A program made the position numbers and the translations under genes. Below are positions 11,106 to 22,048 of a stretch of DNA of 64,000 nucleotides, in pieces (within the stretch, counting starts at the first letter, position 1; each line of letters begins with the position of its first letter). Under the pieces are notes generated by a model, which saw only the letters and a list, made by a program, of their open reading frames with translations, ran no database searches and was not told the origin of the DNA. The stretch covers positions 8,184,381 through 8,248,380 of the forward strand of contig JABAKD010000011.1 of NCBI GenBank assembly GCA_012845835.1. Direction: 5' to 3'. The stretch comes from Undaria pinnatifida (lineage: Eukaryota > Sar > Phaeophyceae > Laminariales > Alariaceae).

Positions 11106-11459
11106 ACAAAAATTACATGTTTTTATTTTCGTCTATGAAAACTTGAGTCTGAAATTCTTAGCTGTCAAAATCGTAAGCGCTGTAGTCGCGTGTCGCGTAC
11201 CGTATCTACACGAAGAAGTGAGCGATCTACACACCTAGCAACAAGCAGCAGTATTGCAATAGCATTCGAGGAGTGGAATGACGAAGGCAGCCATACCACC
11301 CACCGTGTTTCGCGCCCGGAACAACGTCAGCACTTACGTCTCTCCACGATCAGACAACACACAGACAGTTGATCTGGGAGGCTCGGATCAAGATGACACT
11401 ATTATATCATGCATTGTATATTTCAGAAGCTGGCTCAGTGCGCGCCTCTCGGTGGCTAC

Positions 11460-11870
11460 GAAGAGAACACGCAGGGGACATGGTCAGTCACCTTACTTAC
11501 AGGCCCCGGATGCTTCATTGACTCAAAATATCATAAGAAACGCTCTCGACACGTTTCGCCGCTAGACTAAAGGATCAGTCGGCGTGTGCTCGGATTTATC
11601 CGATCGAAATCTGATTAATGAAGCTCGGAATCGGATTCACTTGAAAAAACGGCAGCTGTTAATATTTAACAGTAGTACATTGTTATTATTGTTAGTCTAT
11701 ATCGAACTCTTGGCATTACCTCACATACTGTACGCGCAGTCTATGATTGTGTGTGGTGACTTTTTTTACTTTACCAAGTATTGAATCGAGCAATTCGAAG
11801 TACTGCCCTGCCCTACCCGAAGCATGGGTGCCGGCGAATGCCAGCCCCAATGCGGAGCTCTTGTATTTTT
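11460..11870. repeat. Large repeat unit U, block X, copy c
   Basis: Close match to 6478-6845: GGACATGGTCAGTC, TCATAAGAAACGC, AAAGGATCAGTCGGCGTGTG, CTATATCGAACTCTTGGCAT and CCCTGCCCTACCCGAAGCAT in the same order. In copy b, X is followed by Y; here it runs into an unrelated T-rich sequence. Confidence 0.75.
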
Positions 11871-11934
11871 TTTCCAATTTTTCGCTTTTTTTTTCGAAGT
11901 CGGTTATTAACATGCGGCAGTGGTGAGAAGTTTG

Positions 11935-12850
11935 ATTCGGAATCTTTGTCGCGAAGGTGGGCGGGCCGGTACACCTCTGACTCGACTACACACCACACCG
12001 CGACAAACGACACCGCGAACTTGGAACGCGTCAGGGGGTGGGGTGAACAGGTGGGCTGTTCTGTGTGTGCTCTTGGGATGTGTAGACTTTCGTGGAGCGA
12101 GCGCGCACGCTTCGGGGATCGGATCCAAGATTGAAACCAATCGAGTGAGAAACCAAAAATTCAAAATTAAAAATGGCGGCTGGTGGAAATTCGAAAGAGG
12201 CGGGAGCGAGGCATGCGTCCACAGACAGGAAGAACAGTAAATAAACCTTGGGGAGGTGGCAAAGCTAAGGCAAACTGAGTCTAGGCCCGAGCGCACGAAC
12301 ACGGGGTGGAGAAGCGTATCCTATCTCTGGGCGCACGGAATGCATCGTACCTTTTTGCGCTGCAGACAGCAGAATATATCTTAGGAAAAATGGCTTGGCC
12401 TACAACATTTATCTGCGTTTTAACAGTGGCTATGATGTTTTCGGCAAAGGCGCTCGGCAAACGTGATATATGAGATGGAACAAAAGTACCAACCAAATGA
12501 AAAAGACACGCAAGGCCGTGCCTACGCCCTACAACAACTCCACTATCGGCCGCGGGAATGCGTGGGAGCAGTTCGATAGCTGGACGATGCCCTAAAAGCT
12601 CGTGTGGGTTCGAGGGTCTCCCTTTGTTTTCGGACGGGACGGGTCAAGCCAGGAGAGGGAGTAAGCAGCATCAGATCGACTGCCATCGCAGGTGCCACAA
12701 CAGGGAGATGTACATTATAACGACTCGTTCATTCAGGGACTATCGAGAGCGGGGTGTGCCGAGCAGCATCAGCTAACGGGATCCTGGGTACTCACCAGCG
12801 AGCCATCGAGCTCCAGCTTGTGCTCGGCCATGGTTCGTGCGTCGCTGCTT
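11935..12850. repeat. Duplicated region P, copy 1
   Basis: Shares ordered landmarks with 23360-24290: GGTGGGCGGGCCGGTA, an ACTTTCGTGGAGC phrase, ATGGCGGCTGGTGGAA, GGCTATGATGTTTTCGG with CTCGGCAAAC, then CTCACCAGCGAG and TCGGCCATGGTTCGTG. Identity is moderate with many indels. On the minus strand a STKVYTSQEHT peptide matches a TKVHVSQEHT peptide in the other copy, so the pair may descend from one gene or a coding element. Confidence 0.6.
12796..12831 (-). CDS. Candidate 12-codon first exon in region P copy 1
   Basis: The minus strand reads ATG and eleven further codons (MAEHKLELDGSL), then a GTGAGTACCC donor. The corresponding place in copy 2 has MTENSRKLGHPL and the donor GTGAGTGCCC: same length, same phase, same splice site. 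I cannot identify following exons or a product. The reading is inferred from the parallel, not from a known family. Confidence 0.3.
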
Positions 12851-14240
12851 GCTGCGTTGTTGTTGCTCGTGCTGTCTTCAGTGTTTTGTGTATGCATGTG
12901 CCGTTTGAACTGAAGAACAAAACGGGAGGGGACGCTAGGTGGATACCCCGGGGTTTCGGAATAAGCGTGAAATGGTCCTGGGGTGTCGGTTTCAATCGAT
13001 GCTTCCACGGACGTCGAGCTGTGTAGTGTGTGTTGTGTTCACATTACAGCGTTCTTTCTACCCCACGACACATCAGTACACCCAGTGTGCAGTGTGTGAG
13101 CAAATTGCTATGATTAGAGGTAGGCGCTACGTATGGGCCCATAGATTAGGTAGGTGCCGCCCCCTGGTGCTCCCTGATGATGATGTGAGACCTCGCCTTG
13201 TTTTCGTTTCTTTCTTCAACAACCATGTGGTCCTGTCGTGCAAGGGAGAGATAGATGATCTTGTACAACTCGTGCGAAACCGTTGCCCACGGCGGTTTTT
13301 GGTGTTTGGAGGTCACACGTTATGCTTTCAAAGTTTGTTCCTGTCCGTGATGTTTTTGGTTGGATCTTATTTATGTTGAAACCGTCCTATAACAAACAGT
13401 AGTAGTAGTAGTACACTTACAGCTGTCAGGCTGTTTCACGTTAATAAACGTCCGAAATCGTATCCCCTGCGAATACCGCTTGCAACATCATCTACTTGAT
13501 CGAATATATGATATATTTTTGGTATCACGCTGACGCCAATAATGAACAACTAAGTTAAATCTATTGCTTCATGCAGCGGAAGAGGCTGTGACATGATCAG
13601 ATTTTGAATTTAAGGCCTACACGGCTGGGGCCAGCGGCAAAAATGTGTCTCCATCACCAACCGTTTAGTCCTTGAACAAGACCAACAACACACTACTACA
13701 CTACACTGTACAGTAAGGAATCTACCATTATTATTAGACTATTGATGAAAAAGTATGTTTCGTTCTTTTGCTGAGCGAGCCGGCGTAGAGTACCGTAAGT
13801 ACTCCCACATGTCTGTCAAAATATTTATTTGCGCAAATATTCTGAGAATTGACTTGTTTGTTGGATAGGATCAATAACATGACCCAAAGTCGATATTTAC
13901 TACAGTATTCTCTTACGCTGCCATATCGATCATTCAATATAATAAGTATTGGGTTGGATGAGGCCTCCTGCCCCGGTCGGTGGTTCTACCCAAACTTTCT
14001 TGTGTTATTTTGGTTGTCGTTTGACACCTACCGGGGCGCTGCGTGGTCTCACCCAAACTTGCTCATGTGCTCGTATACTTTACGCGCAATCACGGACCAT
14101 TCCGCCGGCGCGGGGGCAAAGGCCCAGCACCAACCGGAGGAGGAGCTGGGTGTAGAGCTCGTCGATATAAGCGGGGCCTTGTGTAACTCCTCTGGATTAT
14201 TCCTGTGCCGATTTTCCTGTTCTCGCGGGGAAGCTAGGCT
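12850..14240. other. Stretch with no recognised gene
   Basis: Short open frames on both strands without motifs or shared copies. Contains a short (AGT)n run at about 13400. I see no repeat family or RNA gene here. Confidence 0.5.
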
Positions 14241-14249
14241 TGAACGAAA

Positions 14250-14350
14250 TCACCGGCGATTGCGTTCATTCTTCTGGTGATTCGCATCAAATGCTGGAAC
14301 CCATTTTCTCCCCAAAATATGGATTCGTCTCATTGGGTAGCGATTTTACG
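14250..14350. repeat. Dispersed ~100-bp repeat, copy 1
   Basis: GGCGATTGCGTTCATTCTTC, CATCAAATGCTGGAACCCATTTTC and ATGGATTCGTCTCATTGGGTAGCGATTTTACG-like wording recurs at 55700-55802. The two copies are about 85-90 percent alike by eye. The family is not recognised; it may be a retroposon tail. Confidence 0.65.
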
Positions 14351-14379
14351 CCCTGCAAGTGCACACGAGTGGGAGAATT

Positions 14380-14660
14380 ATAGTGTCACACAACAAGCCT
14401 TCCTCTGTTACGGGCGACGACAACGGCGTCACGCCAATCATCAAGAAAATCGTCAGAACCAAACACCTGCCAATGCCCACCGCGCCCTCACGCCTCGTCG
14501 GACGCCGACATTTGTCTTCCCCCTCCTCGCTAATAAAGTTCAACTCCACCGGAACAGACCCAAAACAAATGTCCAGTACTAACCCCCCCCCTCGTCCCCA
14601 TCATGCCCTCACACCTTGCAGGGCCACGATGTTTGTCTACCCCCCCCCCCAAATTTTAAG
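14380..14660. repeat. Short C-rich direct repeat pair
   Basis: Two units of roughly 110 bp, each with a CGCCCTCACGCCT or TGCCCTCACACCT phrase, then ACATTTGTCT or ATGTTTGTCT and a run of C. Low complexity, with no gene. Confidence 0.4.
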
Positions 14661-15019
14661 AAATAACGTTCCAATATTGTGTCGAGGGCCAATCAACAAT
14701 AATATAGATCAGCTTGTCAACGCTTTTGAAACTGCAAACATGTTTCCATAATAATTCCCAGTTTGTCCACAACAACGTGGGTGCAGTTCTAAAGAGCCTA
14801 TGTATTCGAAGGCATCATAGGAGTGGACTATGGTGGTAGACGTATCCCGCCACAAGTGTCAACAAGCTCACCAACTCAGGAAGGCCGACAGCTCACTGAT
14901 CGGCGGCCATAAAAGTGTAGAACACGGTAATAGACTGCAGGTACAGTTTTAATTAGTTATTCAAAGCGATTTATTTCCAGTCTAACTCGCGTGGGAGGTT
15001 TTCCCTTCAGCGAGCGGCC

Positions 15020-15500
15020 TTCTAGGCACATCATGCCGTGGTTACAGGTGTCGCCCGTTCTCGCCCCCCACCGGTACTTGTCTTAGCTTCTATCGTGTGT
15101 AGGGTTCAACATTCCCACTGCTCCCCGATTTCCATCGGATTTTGCCAACTCGCACTCTCGCATTTTCGGCAACGAAAGAAGACCAAGAAAGAGCGCCGAC
15201 TGTCAAGTCAACATTCACCGGGATTCGAAACCCGAAACGCTTCCTTGTATTATATTTAACGTATTCTTGCATGATTTTACTTTTTTAGTTGAAGCGTATT
15301 GTTCACTCTTTCTTTCCAACTCAACGCGTAGAGACATTTCACCCCAGCTGCCTTCTTTCTGCACAAGCCGTGGTCACAGGCGTCATTCCTTCTTCCCCCC
15401 AGTAACTTCTCCATTTTTTTTCGCGCAATGGGCTCAGCATTCCCTCTGCTCGTCGAATTGCGCCAACACACGTGCAGTGAAATCGCATCTACGAACGTAG
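15020..15500 (-). repeat. Two tRNA-derived SINE-like copies
   Basis: The first (15020-15260) has the body of the 5640-5965 element and a good minus-strand B box, GGTTTCGAATCCC (about 15236-15224). The second (15345-15500) has only the body, starting with AAGCCGTGGTCACAGGCGTC. A further body fragment lies at 20530-20610. Confidence 0.55.
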
Positions 15501-17210
15501 CGCCAGTAGTACTCGACAATCTATAACAGCACTTTGACAATAAGTCTCTGTCAACACCAATCAAGACTGCGGGCAAAAAAGGATGCGGGCACGAATTGAC
15601 GACACGTGCCGACCAGGGAAACTGGGGTCACCAAATGTCTATCTCTCTCTCAACACCACAACACTCTGACTATGGACAAACAAGACGCCATTCACTTATT
15701 TAGAAGCTCATGAACTTTCCTCGGCTGCTGACGTCGCGTCTGGTGGTGTTGGCTTGCTGGGCCAGCCTGAAGAACAAGATAAAACGATTTAAAAATAGAA
15801 TCGGGGCGGAAACAACGAAACGCCAGACACAGAGGAGGAAAAGTCGGTAAAATACGAGTCTAAAGCATTGATTGTAGGCATACCGCGTACCGTCTTCATC
15901 GAAGGTGGATATGAAATAATGTCTTGAATGACGCAAGTACTGGTATGAATTAGTCTGTGCGAATCAAGAATCAAGGCATTATTTTTCATGCCGCTGTTAC
16001 TTGTTTTTAGTACAACCCCCTGTATAGGTCTCAGAAATAATTCTATCAATCTTGCTCATATCAAATTACGAGGGATATTGAAGACACTGCTGCTGTATTC
16101 CACTAAGCTGTTCCCAGCTAGCGATAGTACCCCAGCATGAATACTCAAAATACCGACATCTAAACGCTACGTTTGCTACCCTGACTTGACGCTATTCACG
16201 ATCAAACGCCGGGAGGTCGGGGATGAGGTGAAGGAAACCTCTTGATGTCTGGAAAGAGGCTATGGCAGTGTTCGTGTCTGCCTCATGCTTCTGGCTTGAT
16301 AAGCCCCTACTCTCTGACGCATGGTCACCACGTGAAACATCAATGTTAATAGTAGGTCCCCTCGTCCTACCTACACTCTGGTTCAAGCTAATCGCCCCAA
16401 TTCGCCCCCCCCGCGAATACCCATGATAGCAGTTTCTACCCGTATGTTACCTAATTTGGTGTCATACTAGCCCCCATGAAGAGCGGAAGGGGGCAGGGTT
16501 TCCAATAATTTAGTTCGGAAAAATCTAAGACTCAAATGGCTGAAATCATGGCAGAAATGTGGCGTCCTCGAGCTATACTGGTCGTTACTTGCGTGTACAT
16601 CTCAATTTGTATAGACTATATAGTAAAAGTTGAAAGACTACCGAAACTAGTTACGCGCGAAAAAATGAAGAAAATCCTTTACTTTGACCGCGCAAAAGTT
16701 ACAACGTTCACGCCGATTTTTCCGAGACAGCCTAATTTTTGCCCCATGTGTTCTATAAGGCCCGGTCTAAACTGAGATGATGCTTTTTTTTGTTGTTTCA
16801 CCGGAAAATTTTGGGTCCCAGCGGGCCTAAACATCCAACAATGAAATCTTAAGGGCCAAGTATCTGGCGAAACAACAACATTTCTCATAGAACACGTGAG
16901 CAAAACTCCGGCAGGGGCTCTCAAACATGGGTGAAGAACAATCAGGGTTTATCTTGAAATCCGATCCGAGCTTCCACCAGGGAGAAATAAGGGGACTTCG
17001 ATCACGAAGTACAGTTTTCATAGTAGGATGTAGGTGTCCCTGCCCTACCTACAACCAGTTTGGTGTTGCACTTCTGGGTCCTCACATTACCAGTTTAGCT
17101 CAATCACACTGCCTCGTCCAACAACAACATGCAAACTTACCATAAACGCTCCGTCCGCTCACCCACAATAGCCAAACCCAGCACATTGCTACTCAAAACA
17201 ACATGTCCTA
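15500..17210. other. Stretch with no recognised gene
   Basis: No motif-bearing frame, RNA gene or repeat family seen. A palindromic-looking pair of phrases, AGTAGGTCCCCTCGTCCTACC near 16353 and AGTAGGATGTAGGTGTCCCTG near 17022, are weakly alike. Confidence 0.45.
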
Positions 17211-17214
17211 CTGC

Positions 17215-19141
17215 TCACCGGCGGGTGGCCGATCTTGTTGCTCTGGCGGGTTGGATGGTCAAGAAAGAATCGGCGGGCATAGTTCCCGAAGGTGCCGAGA
17301 TAGCTACTTCTTTCTTGGTCGCCGCCGCAGCAGCAGCAGTCCTAGATGATGAACGCAGCACTCGGTCCGATGCCGCGACCTCCACCTTCCATCCGTCACC
17401 GGACCCCTTGCCCTTCACAACCCTGCCGGTATGGGCACCACAACCCGAGCCAACCTCGACAGCAGCCCCCTTGCCGCCAGATTCGCTCTTATCCGCGCTG
17501 CCGGTCGCCACCCGCGCAGCAAGCGCTGGTCCCTTCTTTCCGGTGGAGCCGGGCTTTAAGTACGTTCTCAGGGCGAGCTTAGCCTCTACCCGCGAGGAAA
17601 GCGGCCGTATTTCCCTGCCGGTGGAACTGCGCTTCGGGTGGGTTTCCGGGGCGGGCTTAGTCTCCACCAGCGAGGAAAGCAACGGCAGCCCCCTGCCAGT
17701 GGAACTGTGCTTCGGGTGAGCCTTCGCGGTGGGCTTAGCCTCCAACCTCGAGGAAAGCGGCAGCACTTCCCTCCCGGTGGAACTGCGCTTCGGGTGGGCC
17801 TTCGGGGCGGGCTTAGGCTTCAGTCCCAAGGAAAGCGGCGGCATCTCCCCGCCGGTGGAGCTGCGCCTCGGGTGGGCCTTCGAGGCGGGCTTAGACTCCC
17901 GTTCCGAGGAAAACGGCGGCACCTCCCTGCCGATGGAGCTGCGCTTCAGATATGGCTGAAGGGCGGGCTTAGAAACCCCTCGCGAGGCAAGCGATGCCAC
18001 CTCCCCGCCAACGGAGCTGCGCTTGGTGTACGGCATGGTCGCCGCCCGCACGGCAAACAGTGGATTGTCTCTTCCCGCTGCATGCTTCCGATTGGAGTTG
18101 AGGTTGACGGAGGTTAACGGGCGGCGGGTGTATCGCCGCGGCGCTTCGTAGACCTTGTTGGGCAACTCCTCCACCAGTGACGAGTTAAATTCGCGGCATT
18201 TGGACAGTCGTTCTGCACCACCCGTTGGCTTGTCGGTCTTCGACGATGCCTGTTGCATGGAGCGGGGTGGTGTTGTCACTGCCGGCGGAGAAGATGCCGT
18301 CTTTCCCACGCAAAAAGGGGCGGAAAAAGGGGGGTTCGCGCAAGCGACCTCCACTCGAGGGTGGGGTGGCGTCACTCTCTGGAGGGAAGAGGCAGCCATG
18401 CCCTTGGGACCGGTGTCGGTGGGCAAGGGCGAAAGCCCGTCGGCCGGCTGGCCCAACGACGCCCCCAGAAACAGTCGCTGCCGGGATATCCACGTTAGCT
18501 GCGCCGGTCGCTGCCTCTACGACATCAGACACCGCCGGTGAAGAAGCCATCACCTTATCCACTGGAAGTATAACGGCAAATGGTGCATTCATGCAAGCGA
18601 CCTCTAACTTCGGGCGGGATGGCGTCCCTGCCGAGAGGGGAGACGACTCCCTACCCTTGGCGGCGGGGGCGGCGGACAAAGACGACAACTCCCCGGCTGA
18701 GATCACTACCGGCCCGACAAAGTCTCCAGAAGAGGCCGGTGTCGAGGAGCCCAAGTCAGTTGCACCGATCGTCGCCTCGATAATATGAGAGCCTGCTAGT
18801 GCAGAAGTATCCACGGTAAAATCGTCAACTTTTTTTGCTAGGCGAGCGACCTCCGCCTGCAGGCCACATTTGGTCTCCTCAAGCCGTTCGTTGGCGGCGA
18901 TCAAGCTCGCGCGCTGCACGGTGAGCTGCGCCTGGCTCATCTCAGCCTTCTCGAGATTCTCGACCAGCTCAGCCACGCGTGTCGTGAAGAGCTCCCGTGT
19001 TTCAGCGTGTCGCTTTTCTTCGACTTCAAGCTTGACGCGAAGCCTGCTCTTATTTTCCTTAAACAGTCGTCTTTCTTGCTCAGCTGTCGACAACCGGTCG
19101 ACCAGGTACCCCATCACCAACTTCAACCGGCCGGTAGCCAC
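17215..19141 (-). CDS. Coiled-coil protein with C-terminal 26-residue repeats; frame change near 18460
   Basis: Unrecognised family. The N-terminal part (19141 to about 18470) has a heptad-rich coiled coil of roughly 100 residues (STAEQERRLFKENKSRLRVK, then VAELVENLEKAEMSQAQL) followed by a Ser/Ala/Pro-rich linker. The C-terminal part (about 18460 to the stop at 17215) lies in another frame. It contains about seven copies of a 26-residue repeat with consensus AxKAHPKRSSTGRExxPLSS, then a basic Ser/Ala-rich tail. A related segment occurs once in each frame (LEVACMNAPFAVILPVDK and VEVACANPPFSAPFCVGK), which argues that both frames belong to one protein. Either a small indel or an intron lies between about 18440 and 18480. 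No ATG is obvious at the 5' end; TTCCTGCTGCGTCTATCGTAG just before 19144 could be an acceptor, so an upstream exon is likely. Nuclear or cytoskeletal scaffold roles are both possible. Confidence 0.55.
17530..18030 (-). repeat. 78-bp coding tandem repeat
   Basis: About seven in-frame 78-bp units code the KAHPKRSSTGRE-type repeat of the gene above. Units vary mainly around a conserved K-R/H-S-S-x-G core. A frame-keeping length and conservation of the peptide more than the DNA argue that the repeat is or was translated. Confidence 0.7.
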
Positions 19142-19349
19142 GTCCTACGATAGACGCAGCAGGAAGGAGATACAATTATTTAGACGCACGAGAAAAGGAT
19201 AATGGCGAGTTCCCATGAACGAGCCGTTCGGTACAGAAAAACGCCCAAGAGCGTGCGATAAATATCGGGTCAGCGGTGCGTCTCCGAAAGGAGTCGACAG
19301 TGAATACTCAACCACACTGAGTCTCCTCACATGTATCAATTTAGGTGGG

Positions 19350-20520
19350 CTCCCTGTACTGCGCGGGAAAAGCTTGAATTTATTATATAGGACGCGTGCT
19401 ACGATAGAGGTGCACCTCTTTTTTTCTGAGGTTCCTCAATTTGGGAGCTCAAGACCTCTCCCAAAAATTGATTTGGAGAAAAACTTTGGAGAAAAACTGA
19501 CACTGCTACCGGGTGAAAAATCCCATGGCTTTCGTAGGTACACAACGAGAACCATGCGAAGAAAATGGCCAATTTCCGACGATTTTGCGTTAAGGATCCC
19601 GAAAAATGGCCGATTTCCGACGATTTTGCGTTAAGGGTCCCCGTCCTTCAGAAAACATTTCAAACTAAAAGCGCTACCTCTATCATAGCATATGCCTCAC
19701 AGGAGTTGGGAAAGGTCAACCCTTTTCTTCAATGGAAATAAATTGGAAATACGGTTGCAAAAATGATGAAAATGATGCCGTATCTTAAGACGGTTGAGAC
19801 GAAAAAAAGGTTGAAAAGTAATAATGGTAAATGTTGAGGGTTAGTTAATCCGATGCGAAGTGAACCCCGCGCGAACCTGTCTGTGGTGATCGTAGCGATC
19901 GTAGCCCTGTGCGATAGCCCATTACGATTTGGTGCTGGATGTAGTATAATTCGCCCACCATTTTTCCGAGCGCCGGAAGTAGGTAGGAAGTTGTGCAGGA
20001 CGAGCTACGTTTTCGTGAAATGTTGTTGTCCCTAGTTCCTTCGACAGCAGCGAGCGCTACTACATACATGCAGTAGTAGTAGCATTCCGGATGATGTCAT
20101 AATAAGCCTACAGCAACAGAAAAATAGTACACATACATCAGTATGAAGGTAGACTCCTCCGATGCCGGCCGTGTTTTCGCCTTGGACGGGGATTGGCCGC
20201 GGCCGAGGTTCACTTGTCATTCAGCACATGTTATTTTTGTCTCTTAGTTTGTGAACACAGAGCTCGTCCCCCAGGCGGCATCGATCGGCACGGATACTGG
20301 TTAACCTTGTGGTGCATGTGGATGGTTGGAAACATCAGTTTAATGCAAAGAACACACACACTTGCGAATGTTGGGTCCCTGCTGCCCAGGTCATTTTGTT
20401 GTTCTTGCGTGCGTCCTCCTTTGCTGTGTTGTCGTTTTTTTCACTTGCTCTCGCTGCCCAACCATGGCCTATGGGGTGGAAATTAATAATTTGATGAATT
20501 TGTTTGGTTTAATCTCACAT
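19350..20520. other. Stretch with no recognised gene; one 43-bp tandem pair
   Basis: Contains two adjacent copies of a 43-bp unit at about 19560-19640 (AATGGCCGATTTCCGACGAT, then TTTGCGTTAAGG). Otherwise no motif, RNA gene or shared repeat was seen. Confidence 0.5.
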
Positions 20521-20529
20521 TCACTTTAC

Positions 20530-20765
20530 AGCTTCGGCACAAGCTGTGGTCCATGGTCACAGGTATCGTCTCTTCTCCCCCTCGGTATTGTACGTGCCTT
20601 CATGTTTATCAGGCAAGAGGGTTTTACATGTATATCACGTGTGTATCCTGTATTGTTTCTACACATAATACGCGCGCTCGGAGTATCACACACAGCTTGC
20701 CAATATGAGTTTCGACGAAATCTTCGATCTCACAGCTGGTTGGTGGAGTGTATTTTTATTTTTTT
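20530..20765 (+). repeat. Composite of SINE-body and MSFDEIFDL repeat fragments
   Basis: 20530-20610 resembles the body of the SINE-like element (TGGTCACAGGTATCGTC). 20640-20765 is the 3' part of the repeat at 5200-5420, from GAGTATCACACACAGCTTG to the mini-ORF MSFDEIFDLTAG. Confidence 0.55.
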
Positions 20766-21304
20766 CAGTAAGAGTCTGGACACTCAGAATTATCACCTTG
20801 TAAATTGTGTTCATGTTAAACTGCGGTTGTTTCCACCCCTCGACATACAGCGCACCCAGTGTTCGTGCAGAGTCATCATCCTGGAGAGACAAAAGCTTTG
20901 TGGTCACAGACTGCGAGACAGACACATACGCCGCAAATAAATGCAACAGTCGTAACGAGATTTGAGATTGGGCTATGCAACGCCCAAACGTACTGAGTAC
21001 GAAAGCGGAAAGCGGAGCATACACAAGCCAGCAAAATAGACAACAACTTGCCAGGGAGAAACATACAGAAATAATTAGAAAGTACACAAAAAATGAAAGA
21101 GAGAAAAAAAGAAGGAAAAACGAAAGAAAAGGACAGGAACGCAACGGGGGGGGAGAAAGAGTACATCACTGCCAGGTATACGTATACTATTATTATAGTG
21201 AAGAAGGTGGCCCCTTTTTAGGTACCCCACGCTAAGGAAAAGCAGTACGCGAGGAACCTCAAATATCTCCGAAAACTTCGCACCGTTTTTTCGTGTTGTC
21301 CAAC

Positions 21305-21393
21305 TTAACCCCTTTAGAGCCCCCGAACCCCTCCCTATACCAAATCCAAGTAATGTTGTCCCCAAAACGGGTTTCCAGTTGCAAAGGGGTTAA
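21305..21393. mobile_element. ~89-bp MITE-like element with inverted ends, copy 1
   Basis: Starts TTAACCCCTTT (21305-21315) and ends AAAGGGGTTAA (21383-21393), a perfect 11-bp inverted repeat. The inside carries AGAGCCCCCGAACCCC, AAATCCAAGTAATGTTGT, CCCCAAAACGGGTTTCCAG. Three more copies lie at 51418-51503, 59955-60040 and 60087-60170. No open frame. Target duplication is unclear because flanking bases are not repeated cleanly. Confidence 0.7.
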
Positions 21394-21629
21394 AGGGACC
21401 TCGTCCGTTATGCTCATAGTGGAGGAACAATCGAAAGGGACTACAGCAGCAGCTTAAAGGGGAACCACTACACTGTATTCCGCTGATACCGCCACTTACA
21501 TTGCGATCAAACGAGTTATCATGGGATTCTTCTCAAGTGTGGCAGACAAACGGTCGGGTCCACTTCAAGGGACTAGGTCCCTTATCAAGGACAAACTAGG
21601 ATAAGGGACCCTCCCGACGCATTATTATA

Positions 21630-21845
21630 AAAATGAAAATGCACTCCAGCTGCGAGATCGAAGATTTCGTCGAAATTCATTTTCACAAGCTGTGTGTGAT
21701 GCTCCGATCGCGCGTATTACTGGGTGCGTGTCCTCATTAAGGATATAGGTCGGCGACTCCCCTTGGAGCTACAATGTAGCTTGTACCAGGGTGAGCAGGG
21801 TGATGATGTCAATCCATCTGTGCGCGGAAACTATAAAACTCGTTT
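21630..21845 (-). repeat. Inverted copy of the MSFDEIFDL repeat
   Basis: The complement of this stretch matches 5200-5420 nearly end to end. The mini-ORF reads MNFDEIFDLAAGVHFHF, with substitutions that keep the same chemical pattern. Confidence 0.65.
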
Positions 21846-22048
21846 CTCGTTATTATGGTCCCTTAAAACAAGCCACCTAATTAATGTGTAGTAATTCGGG
21901 AGCCTGCTGTTGCATCTGGATGATTTTGTCGGCCATATCTCACCTGCTCCTCACGGTTCTTCTCCAGTACTCGCTCAGGATCTCGAATGATGTTTCGTCC
22001 CTATCAGTATACGGCGGAAGACACAGAAATTGATAGAAGTGCACTTTA

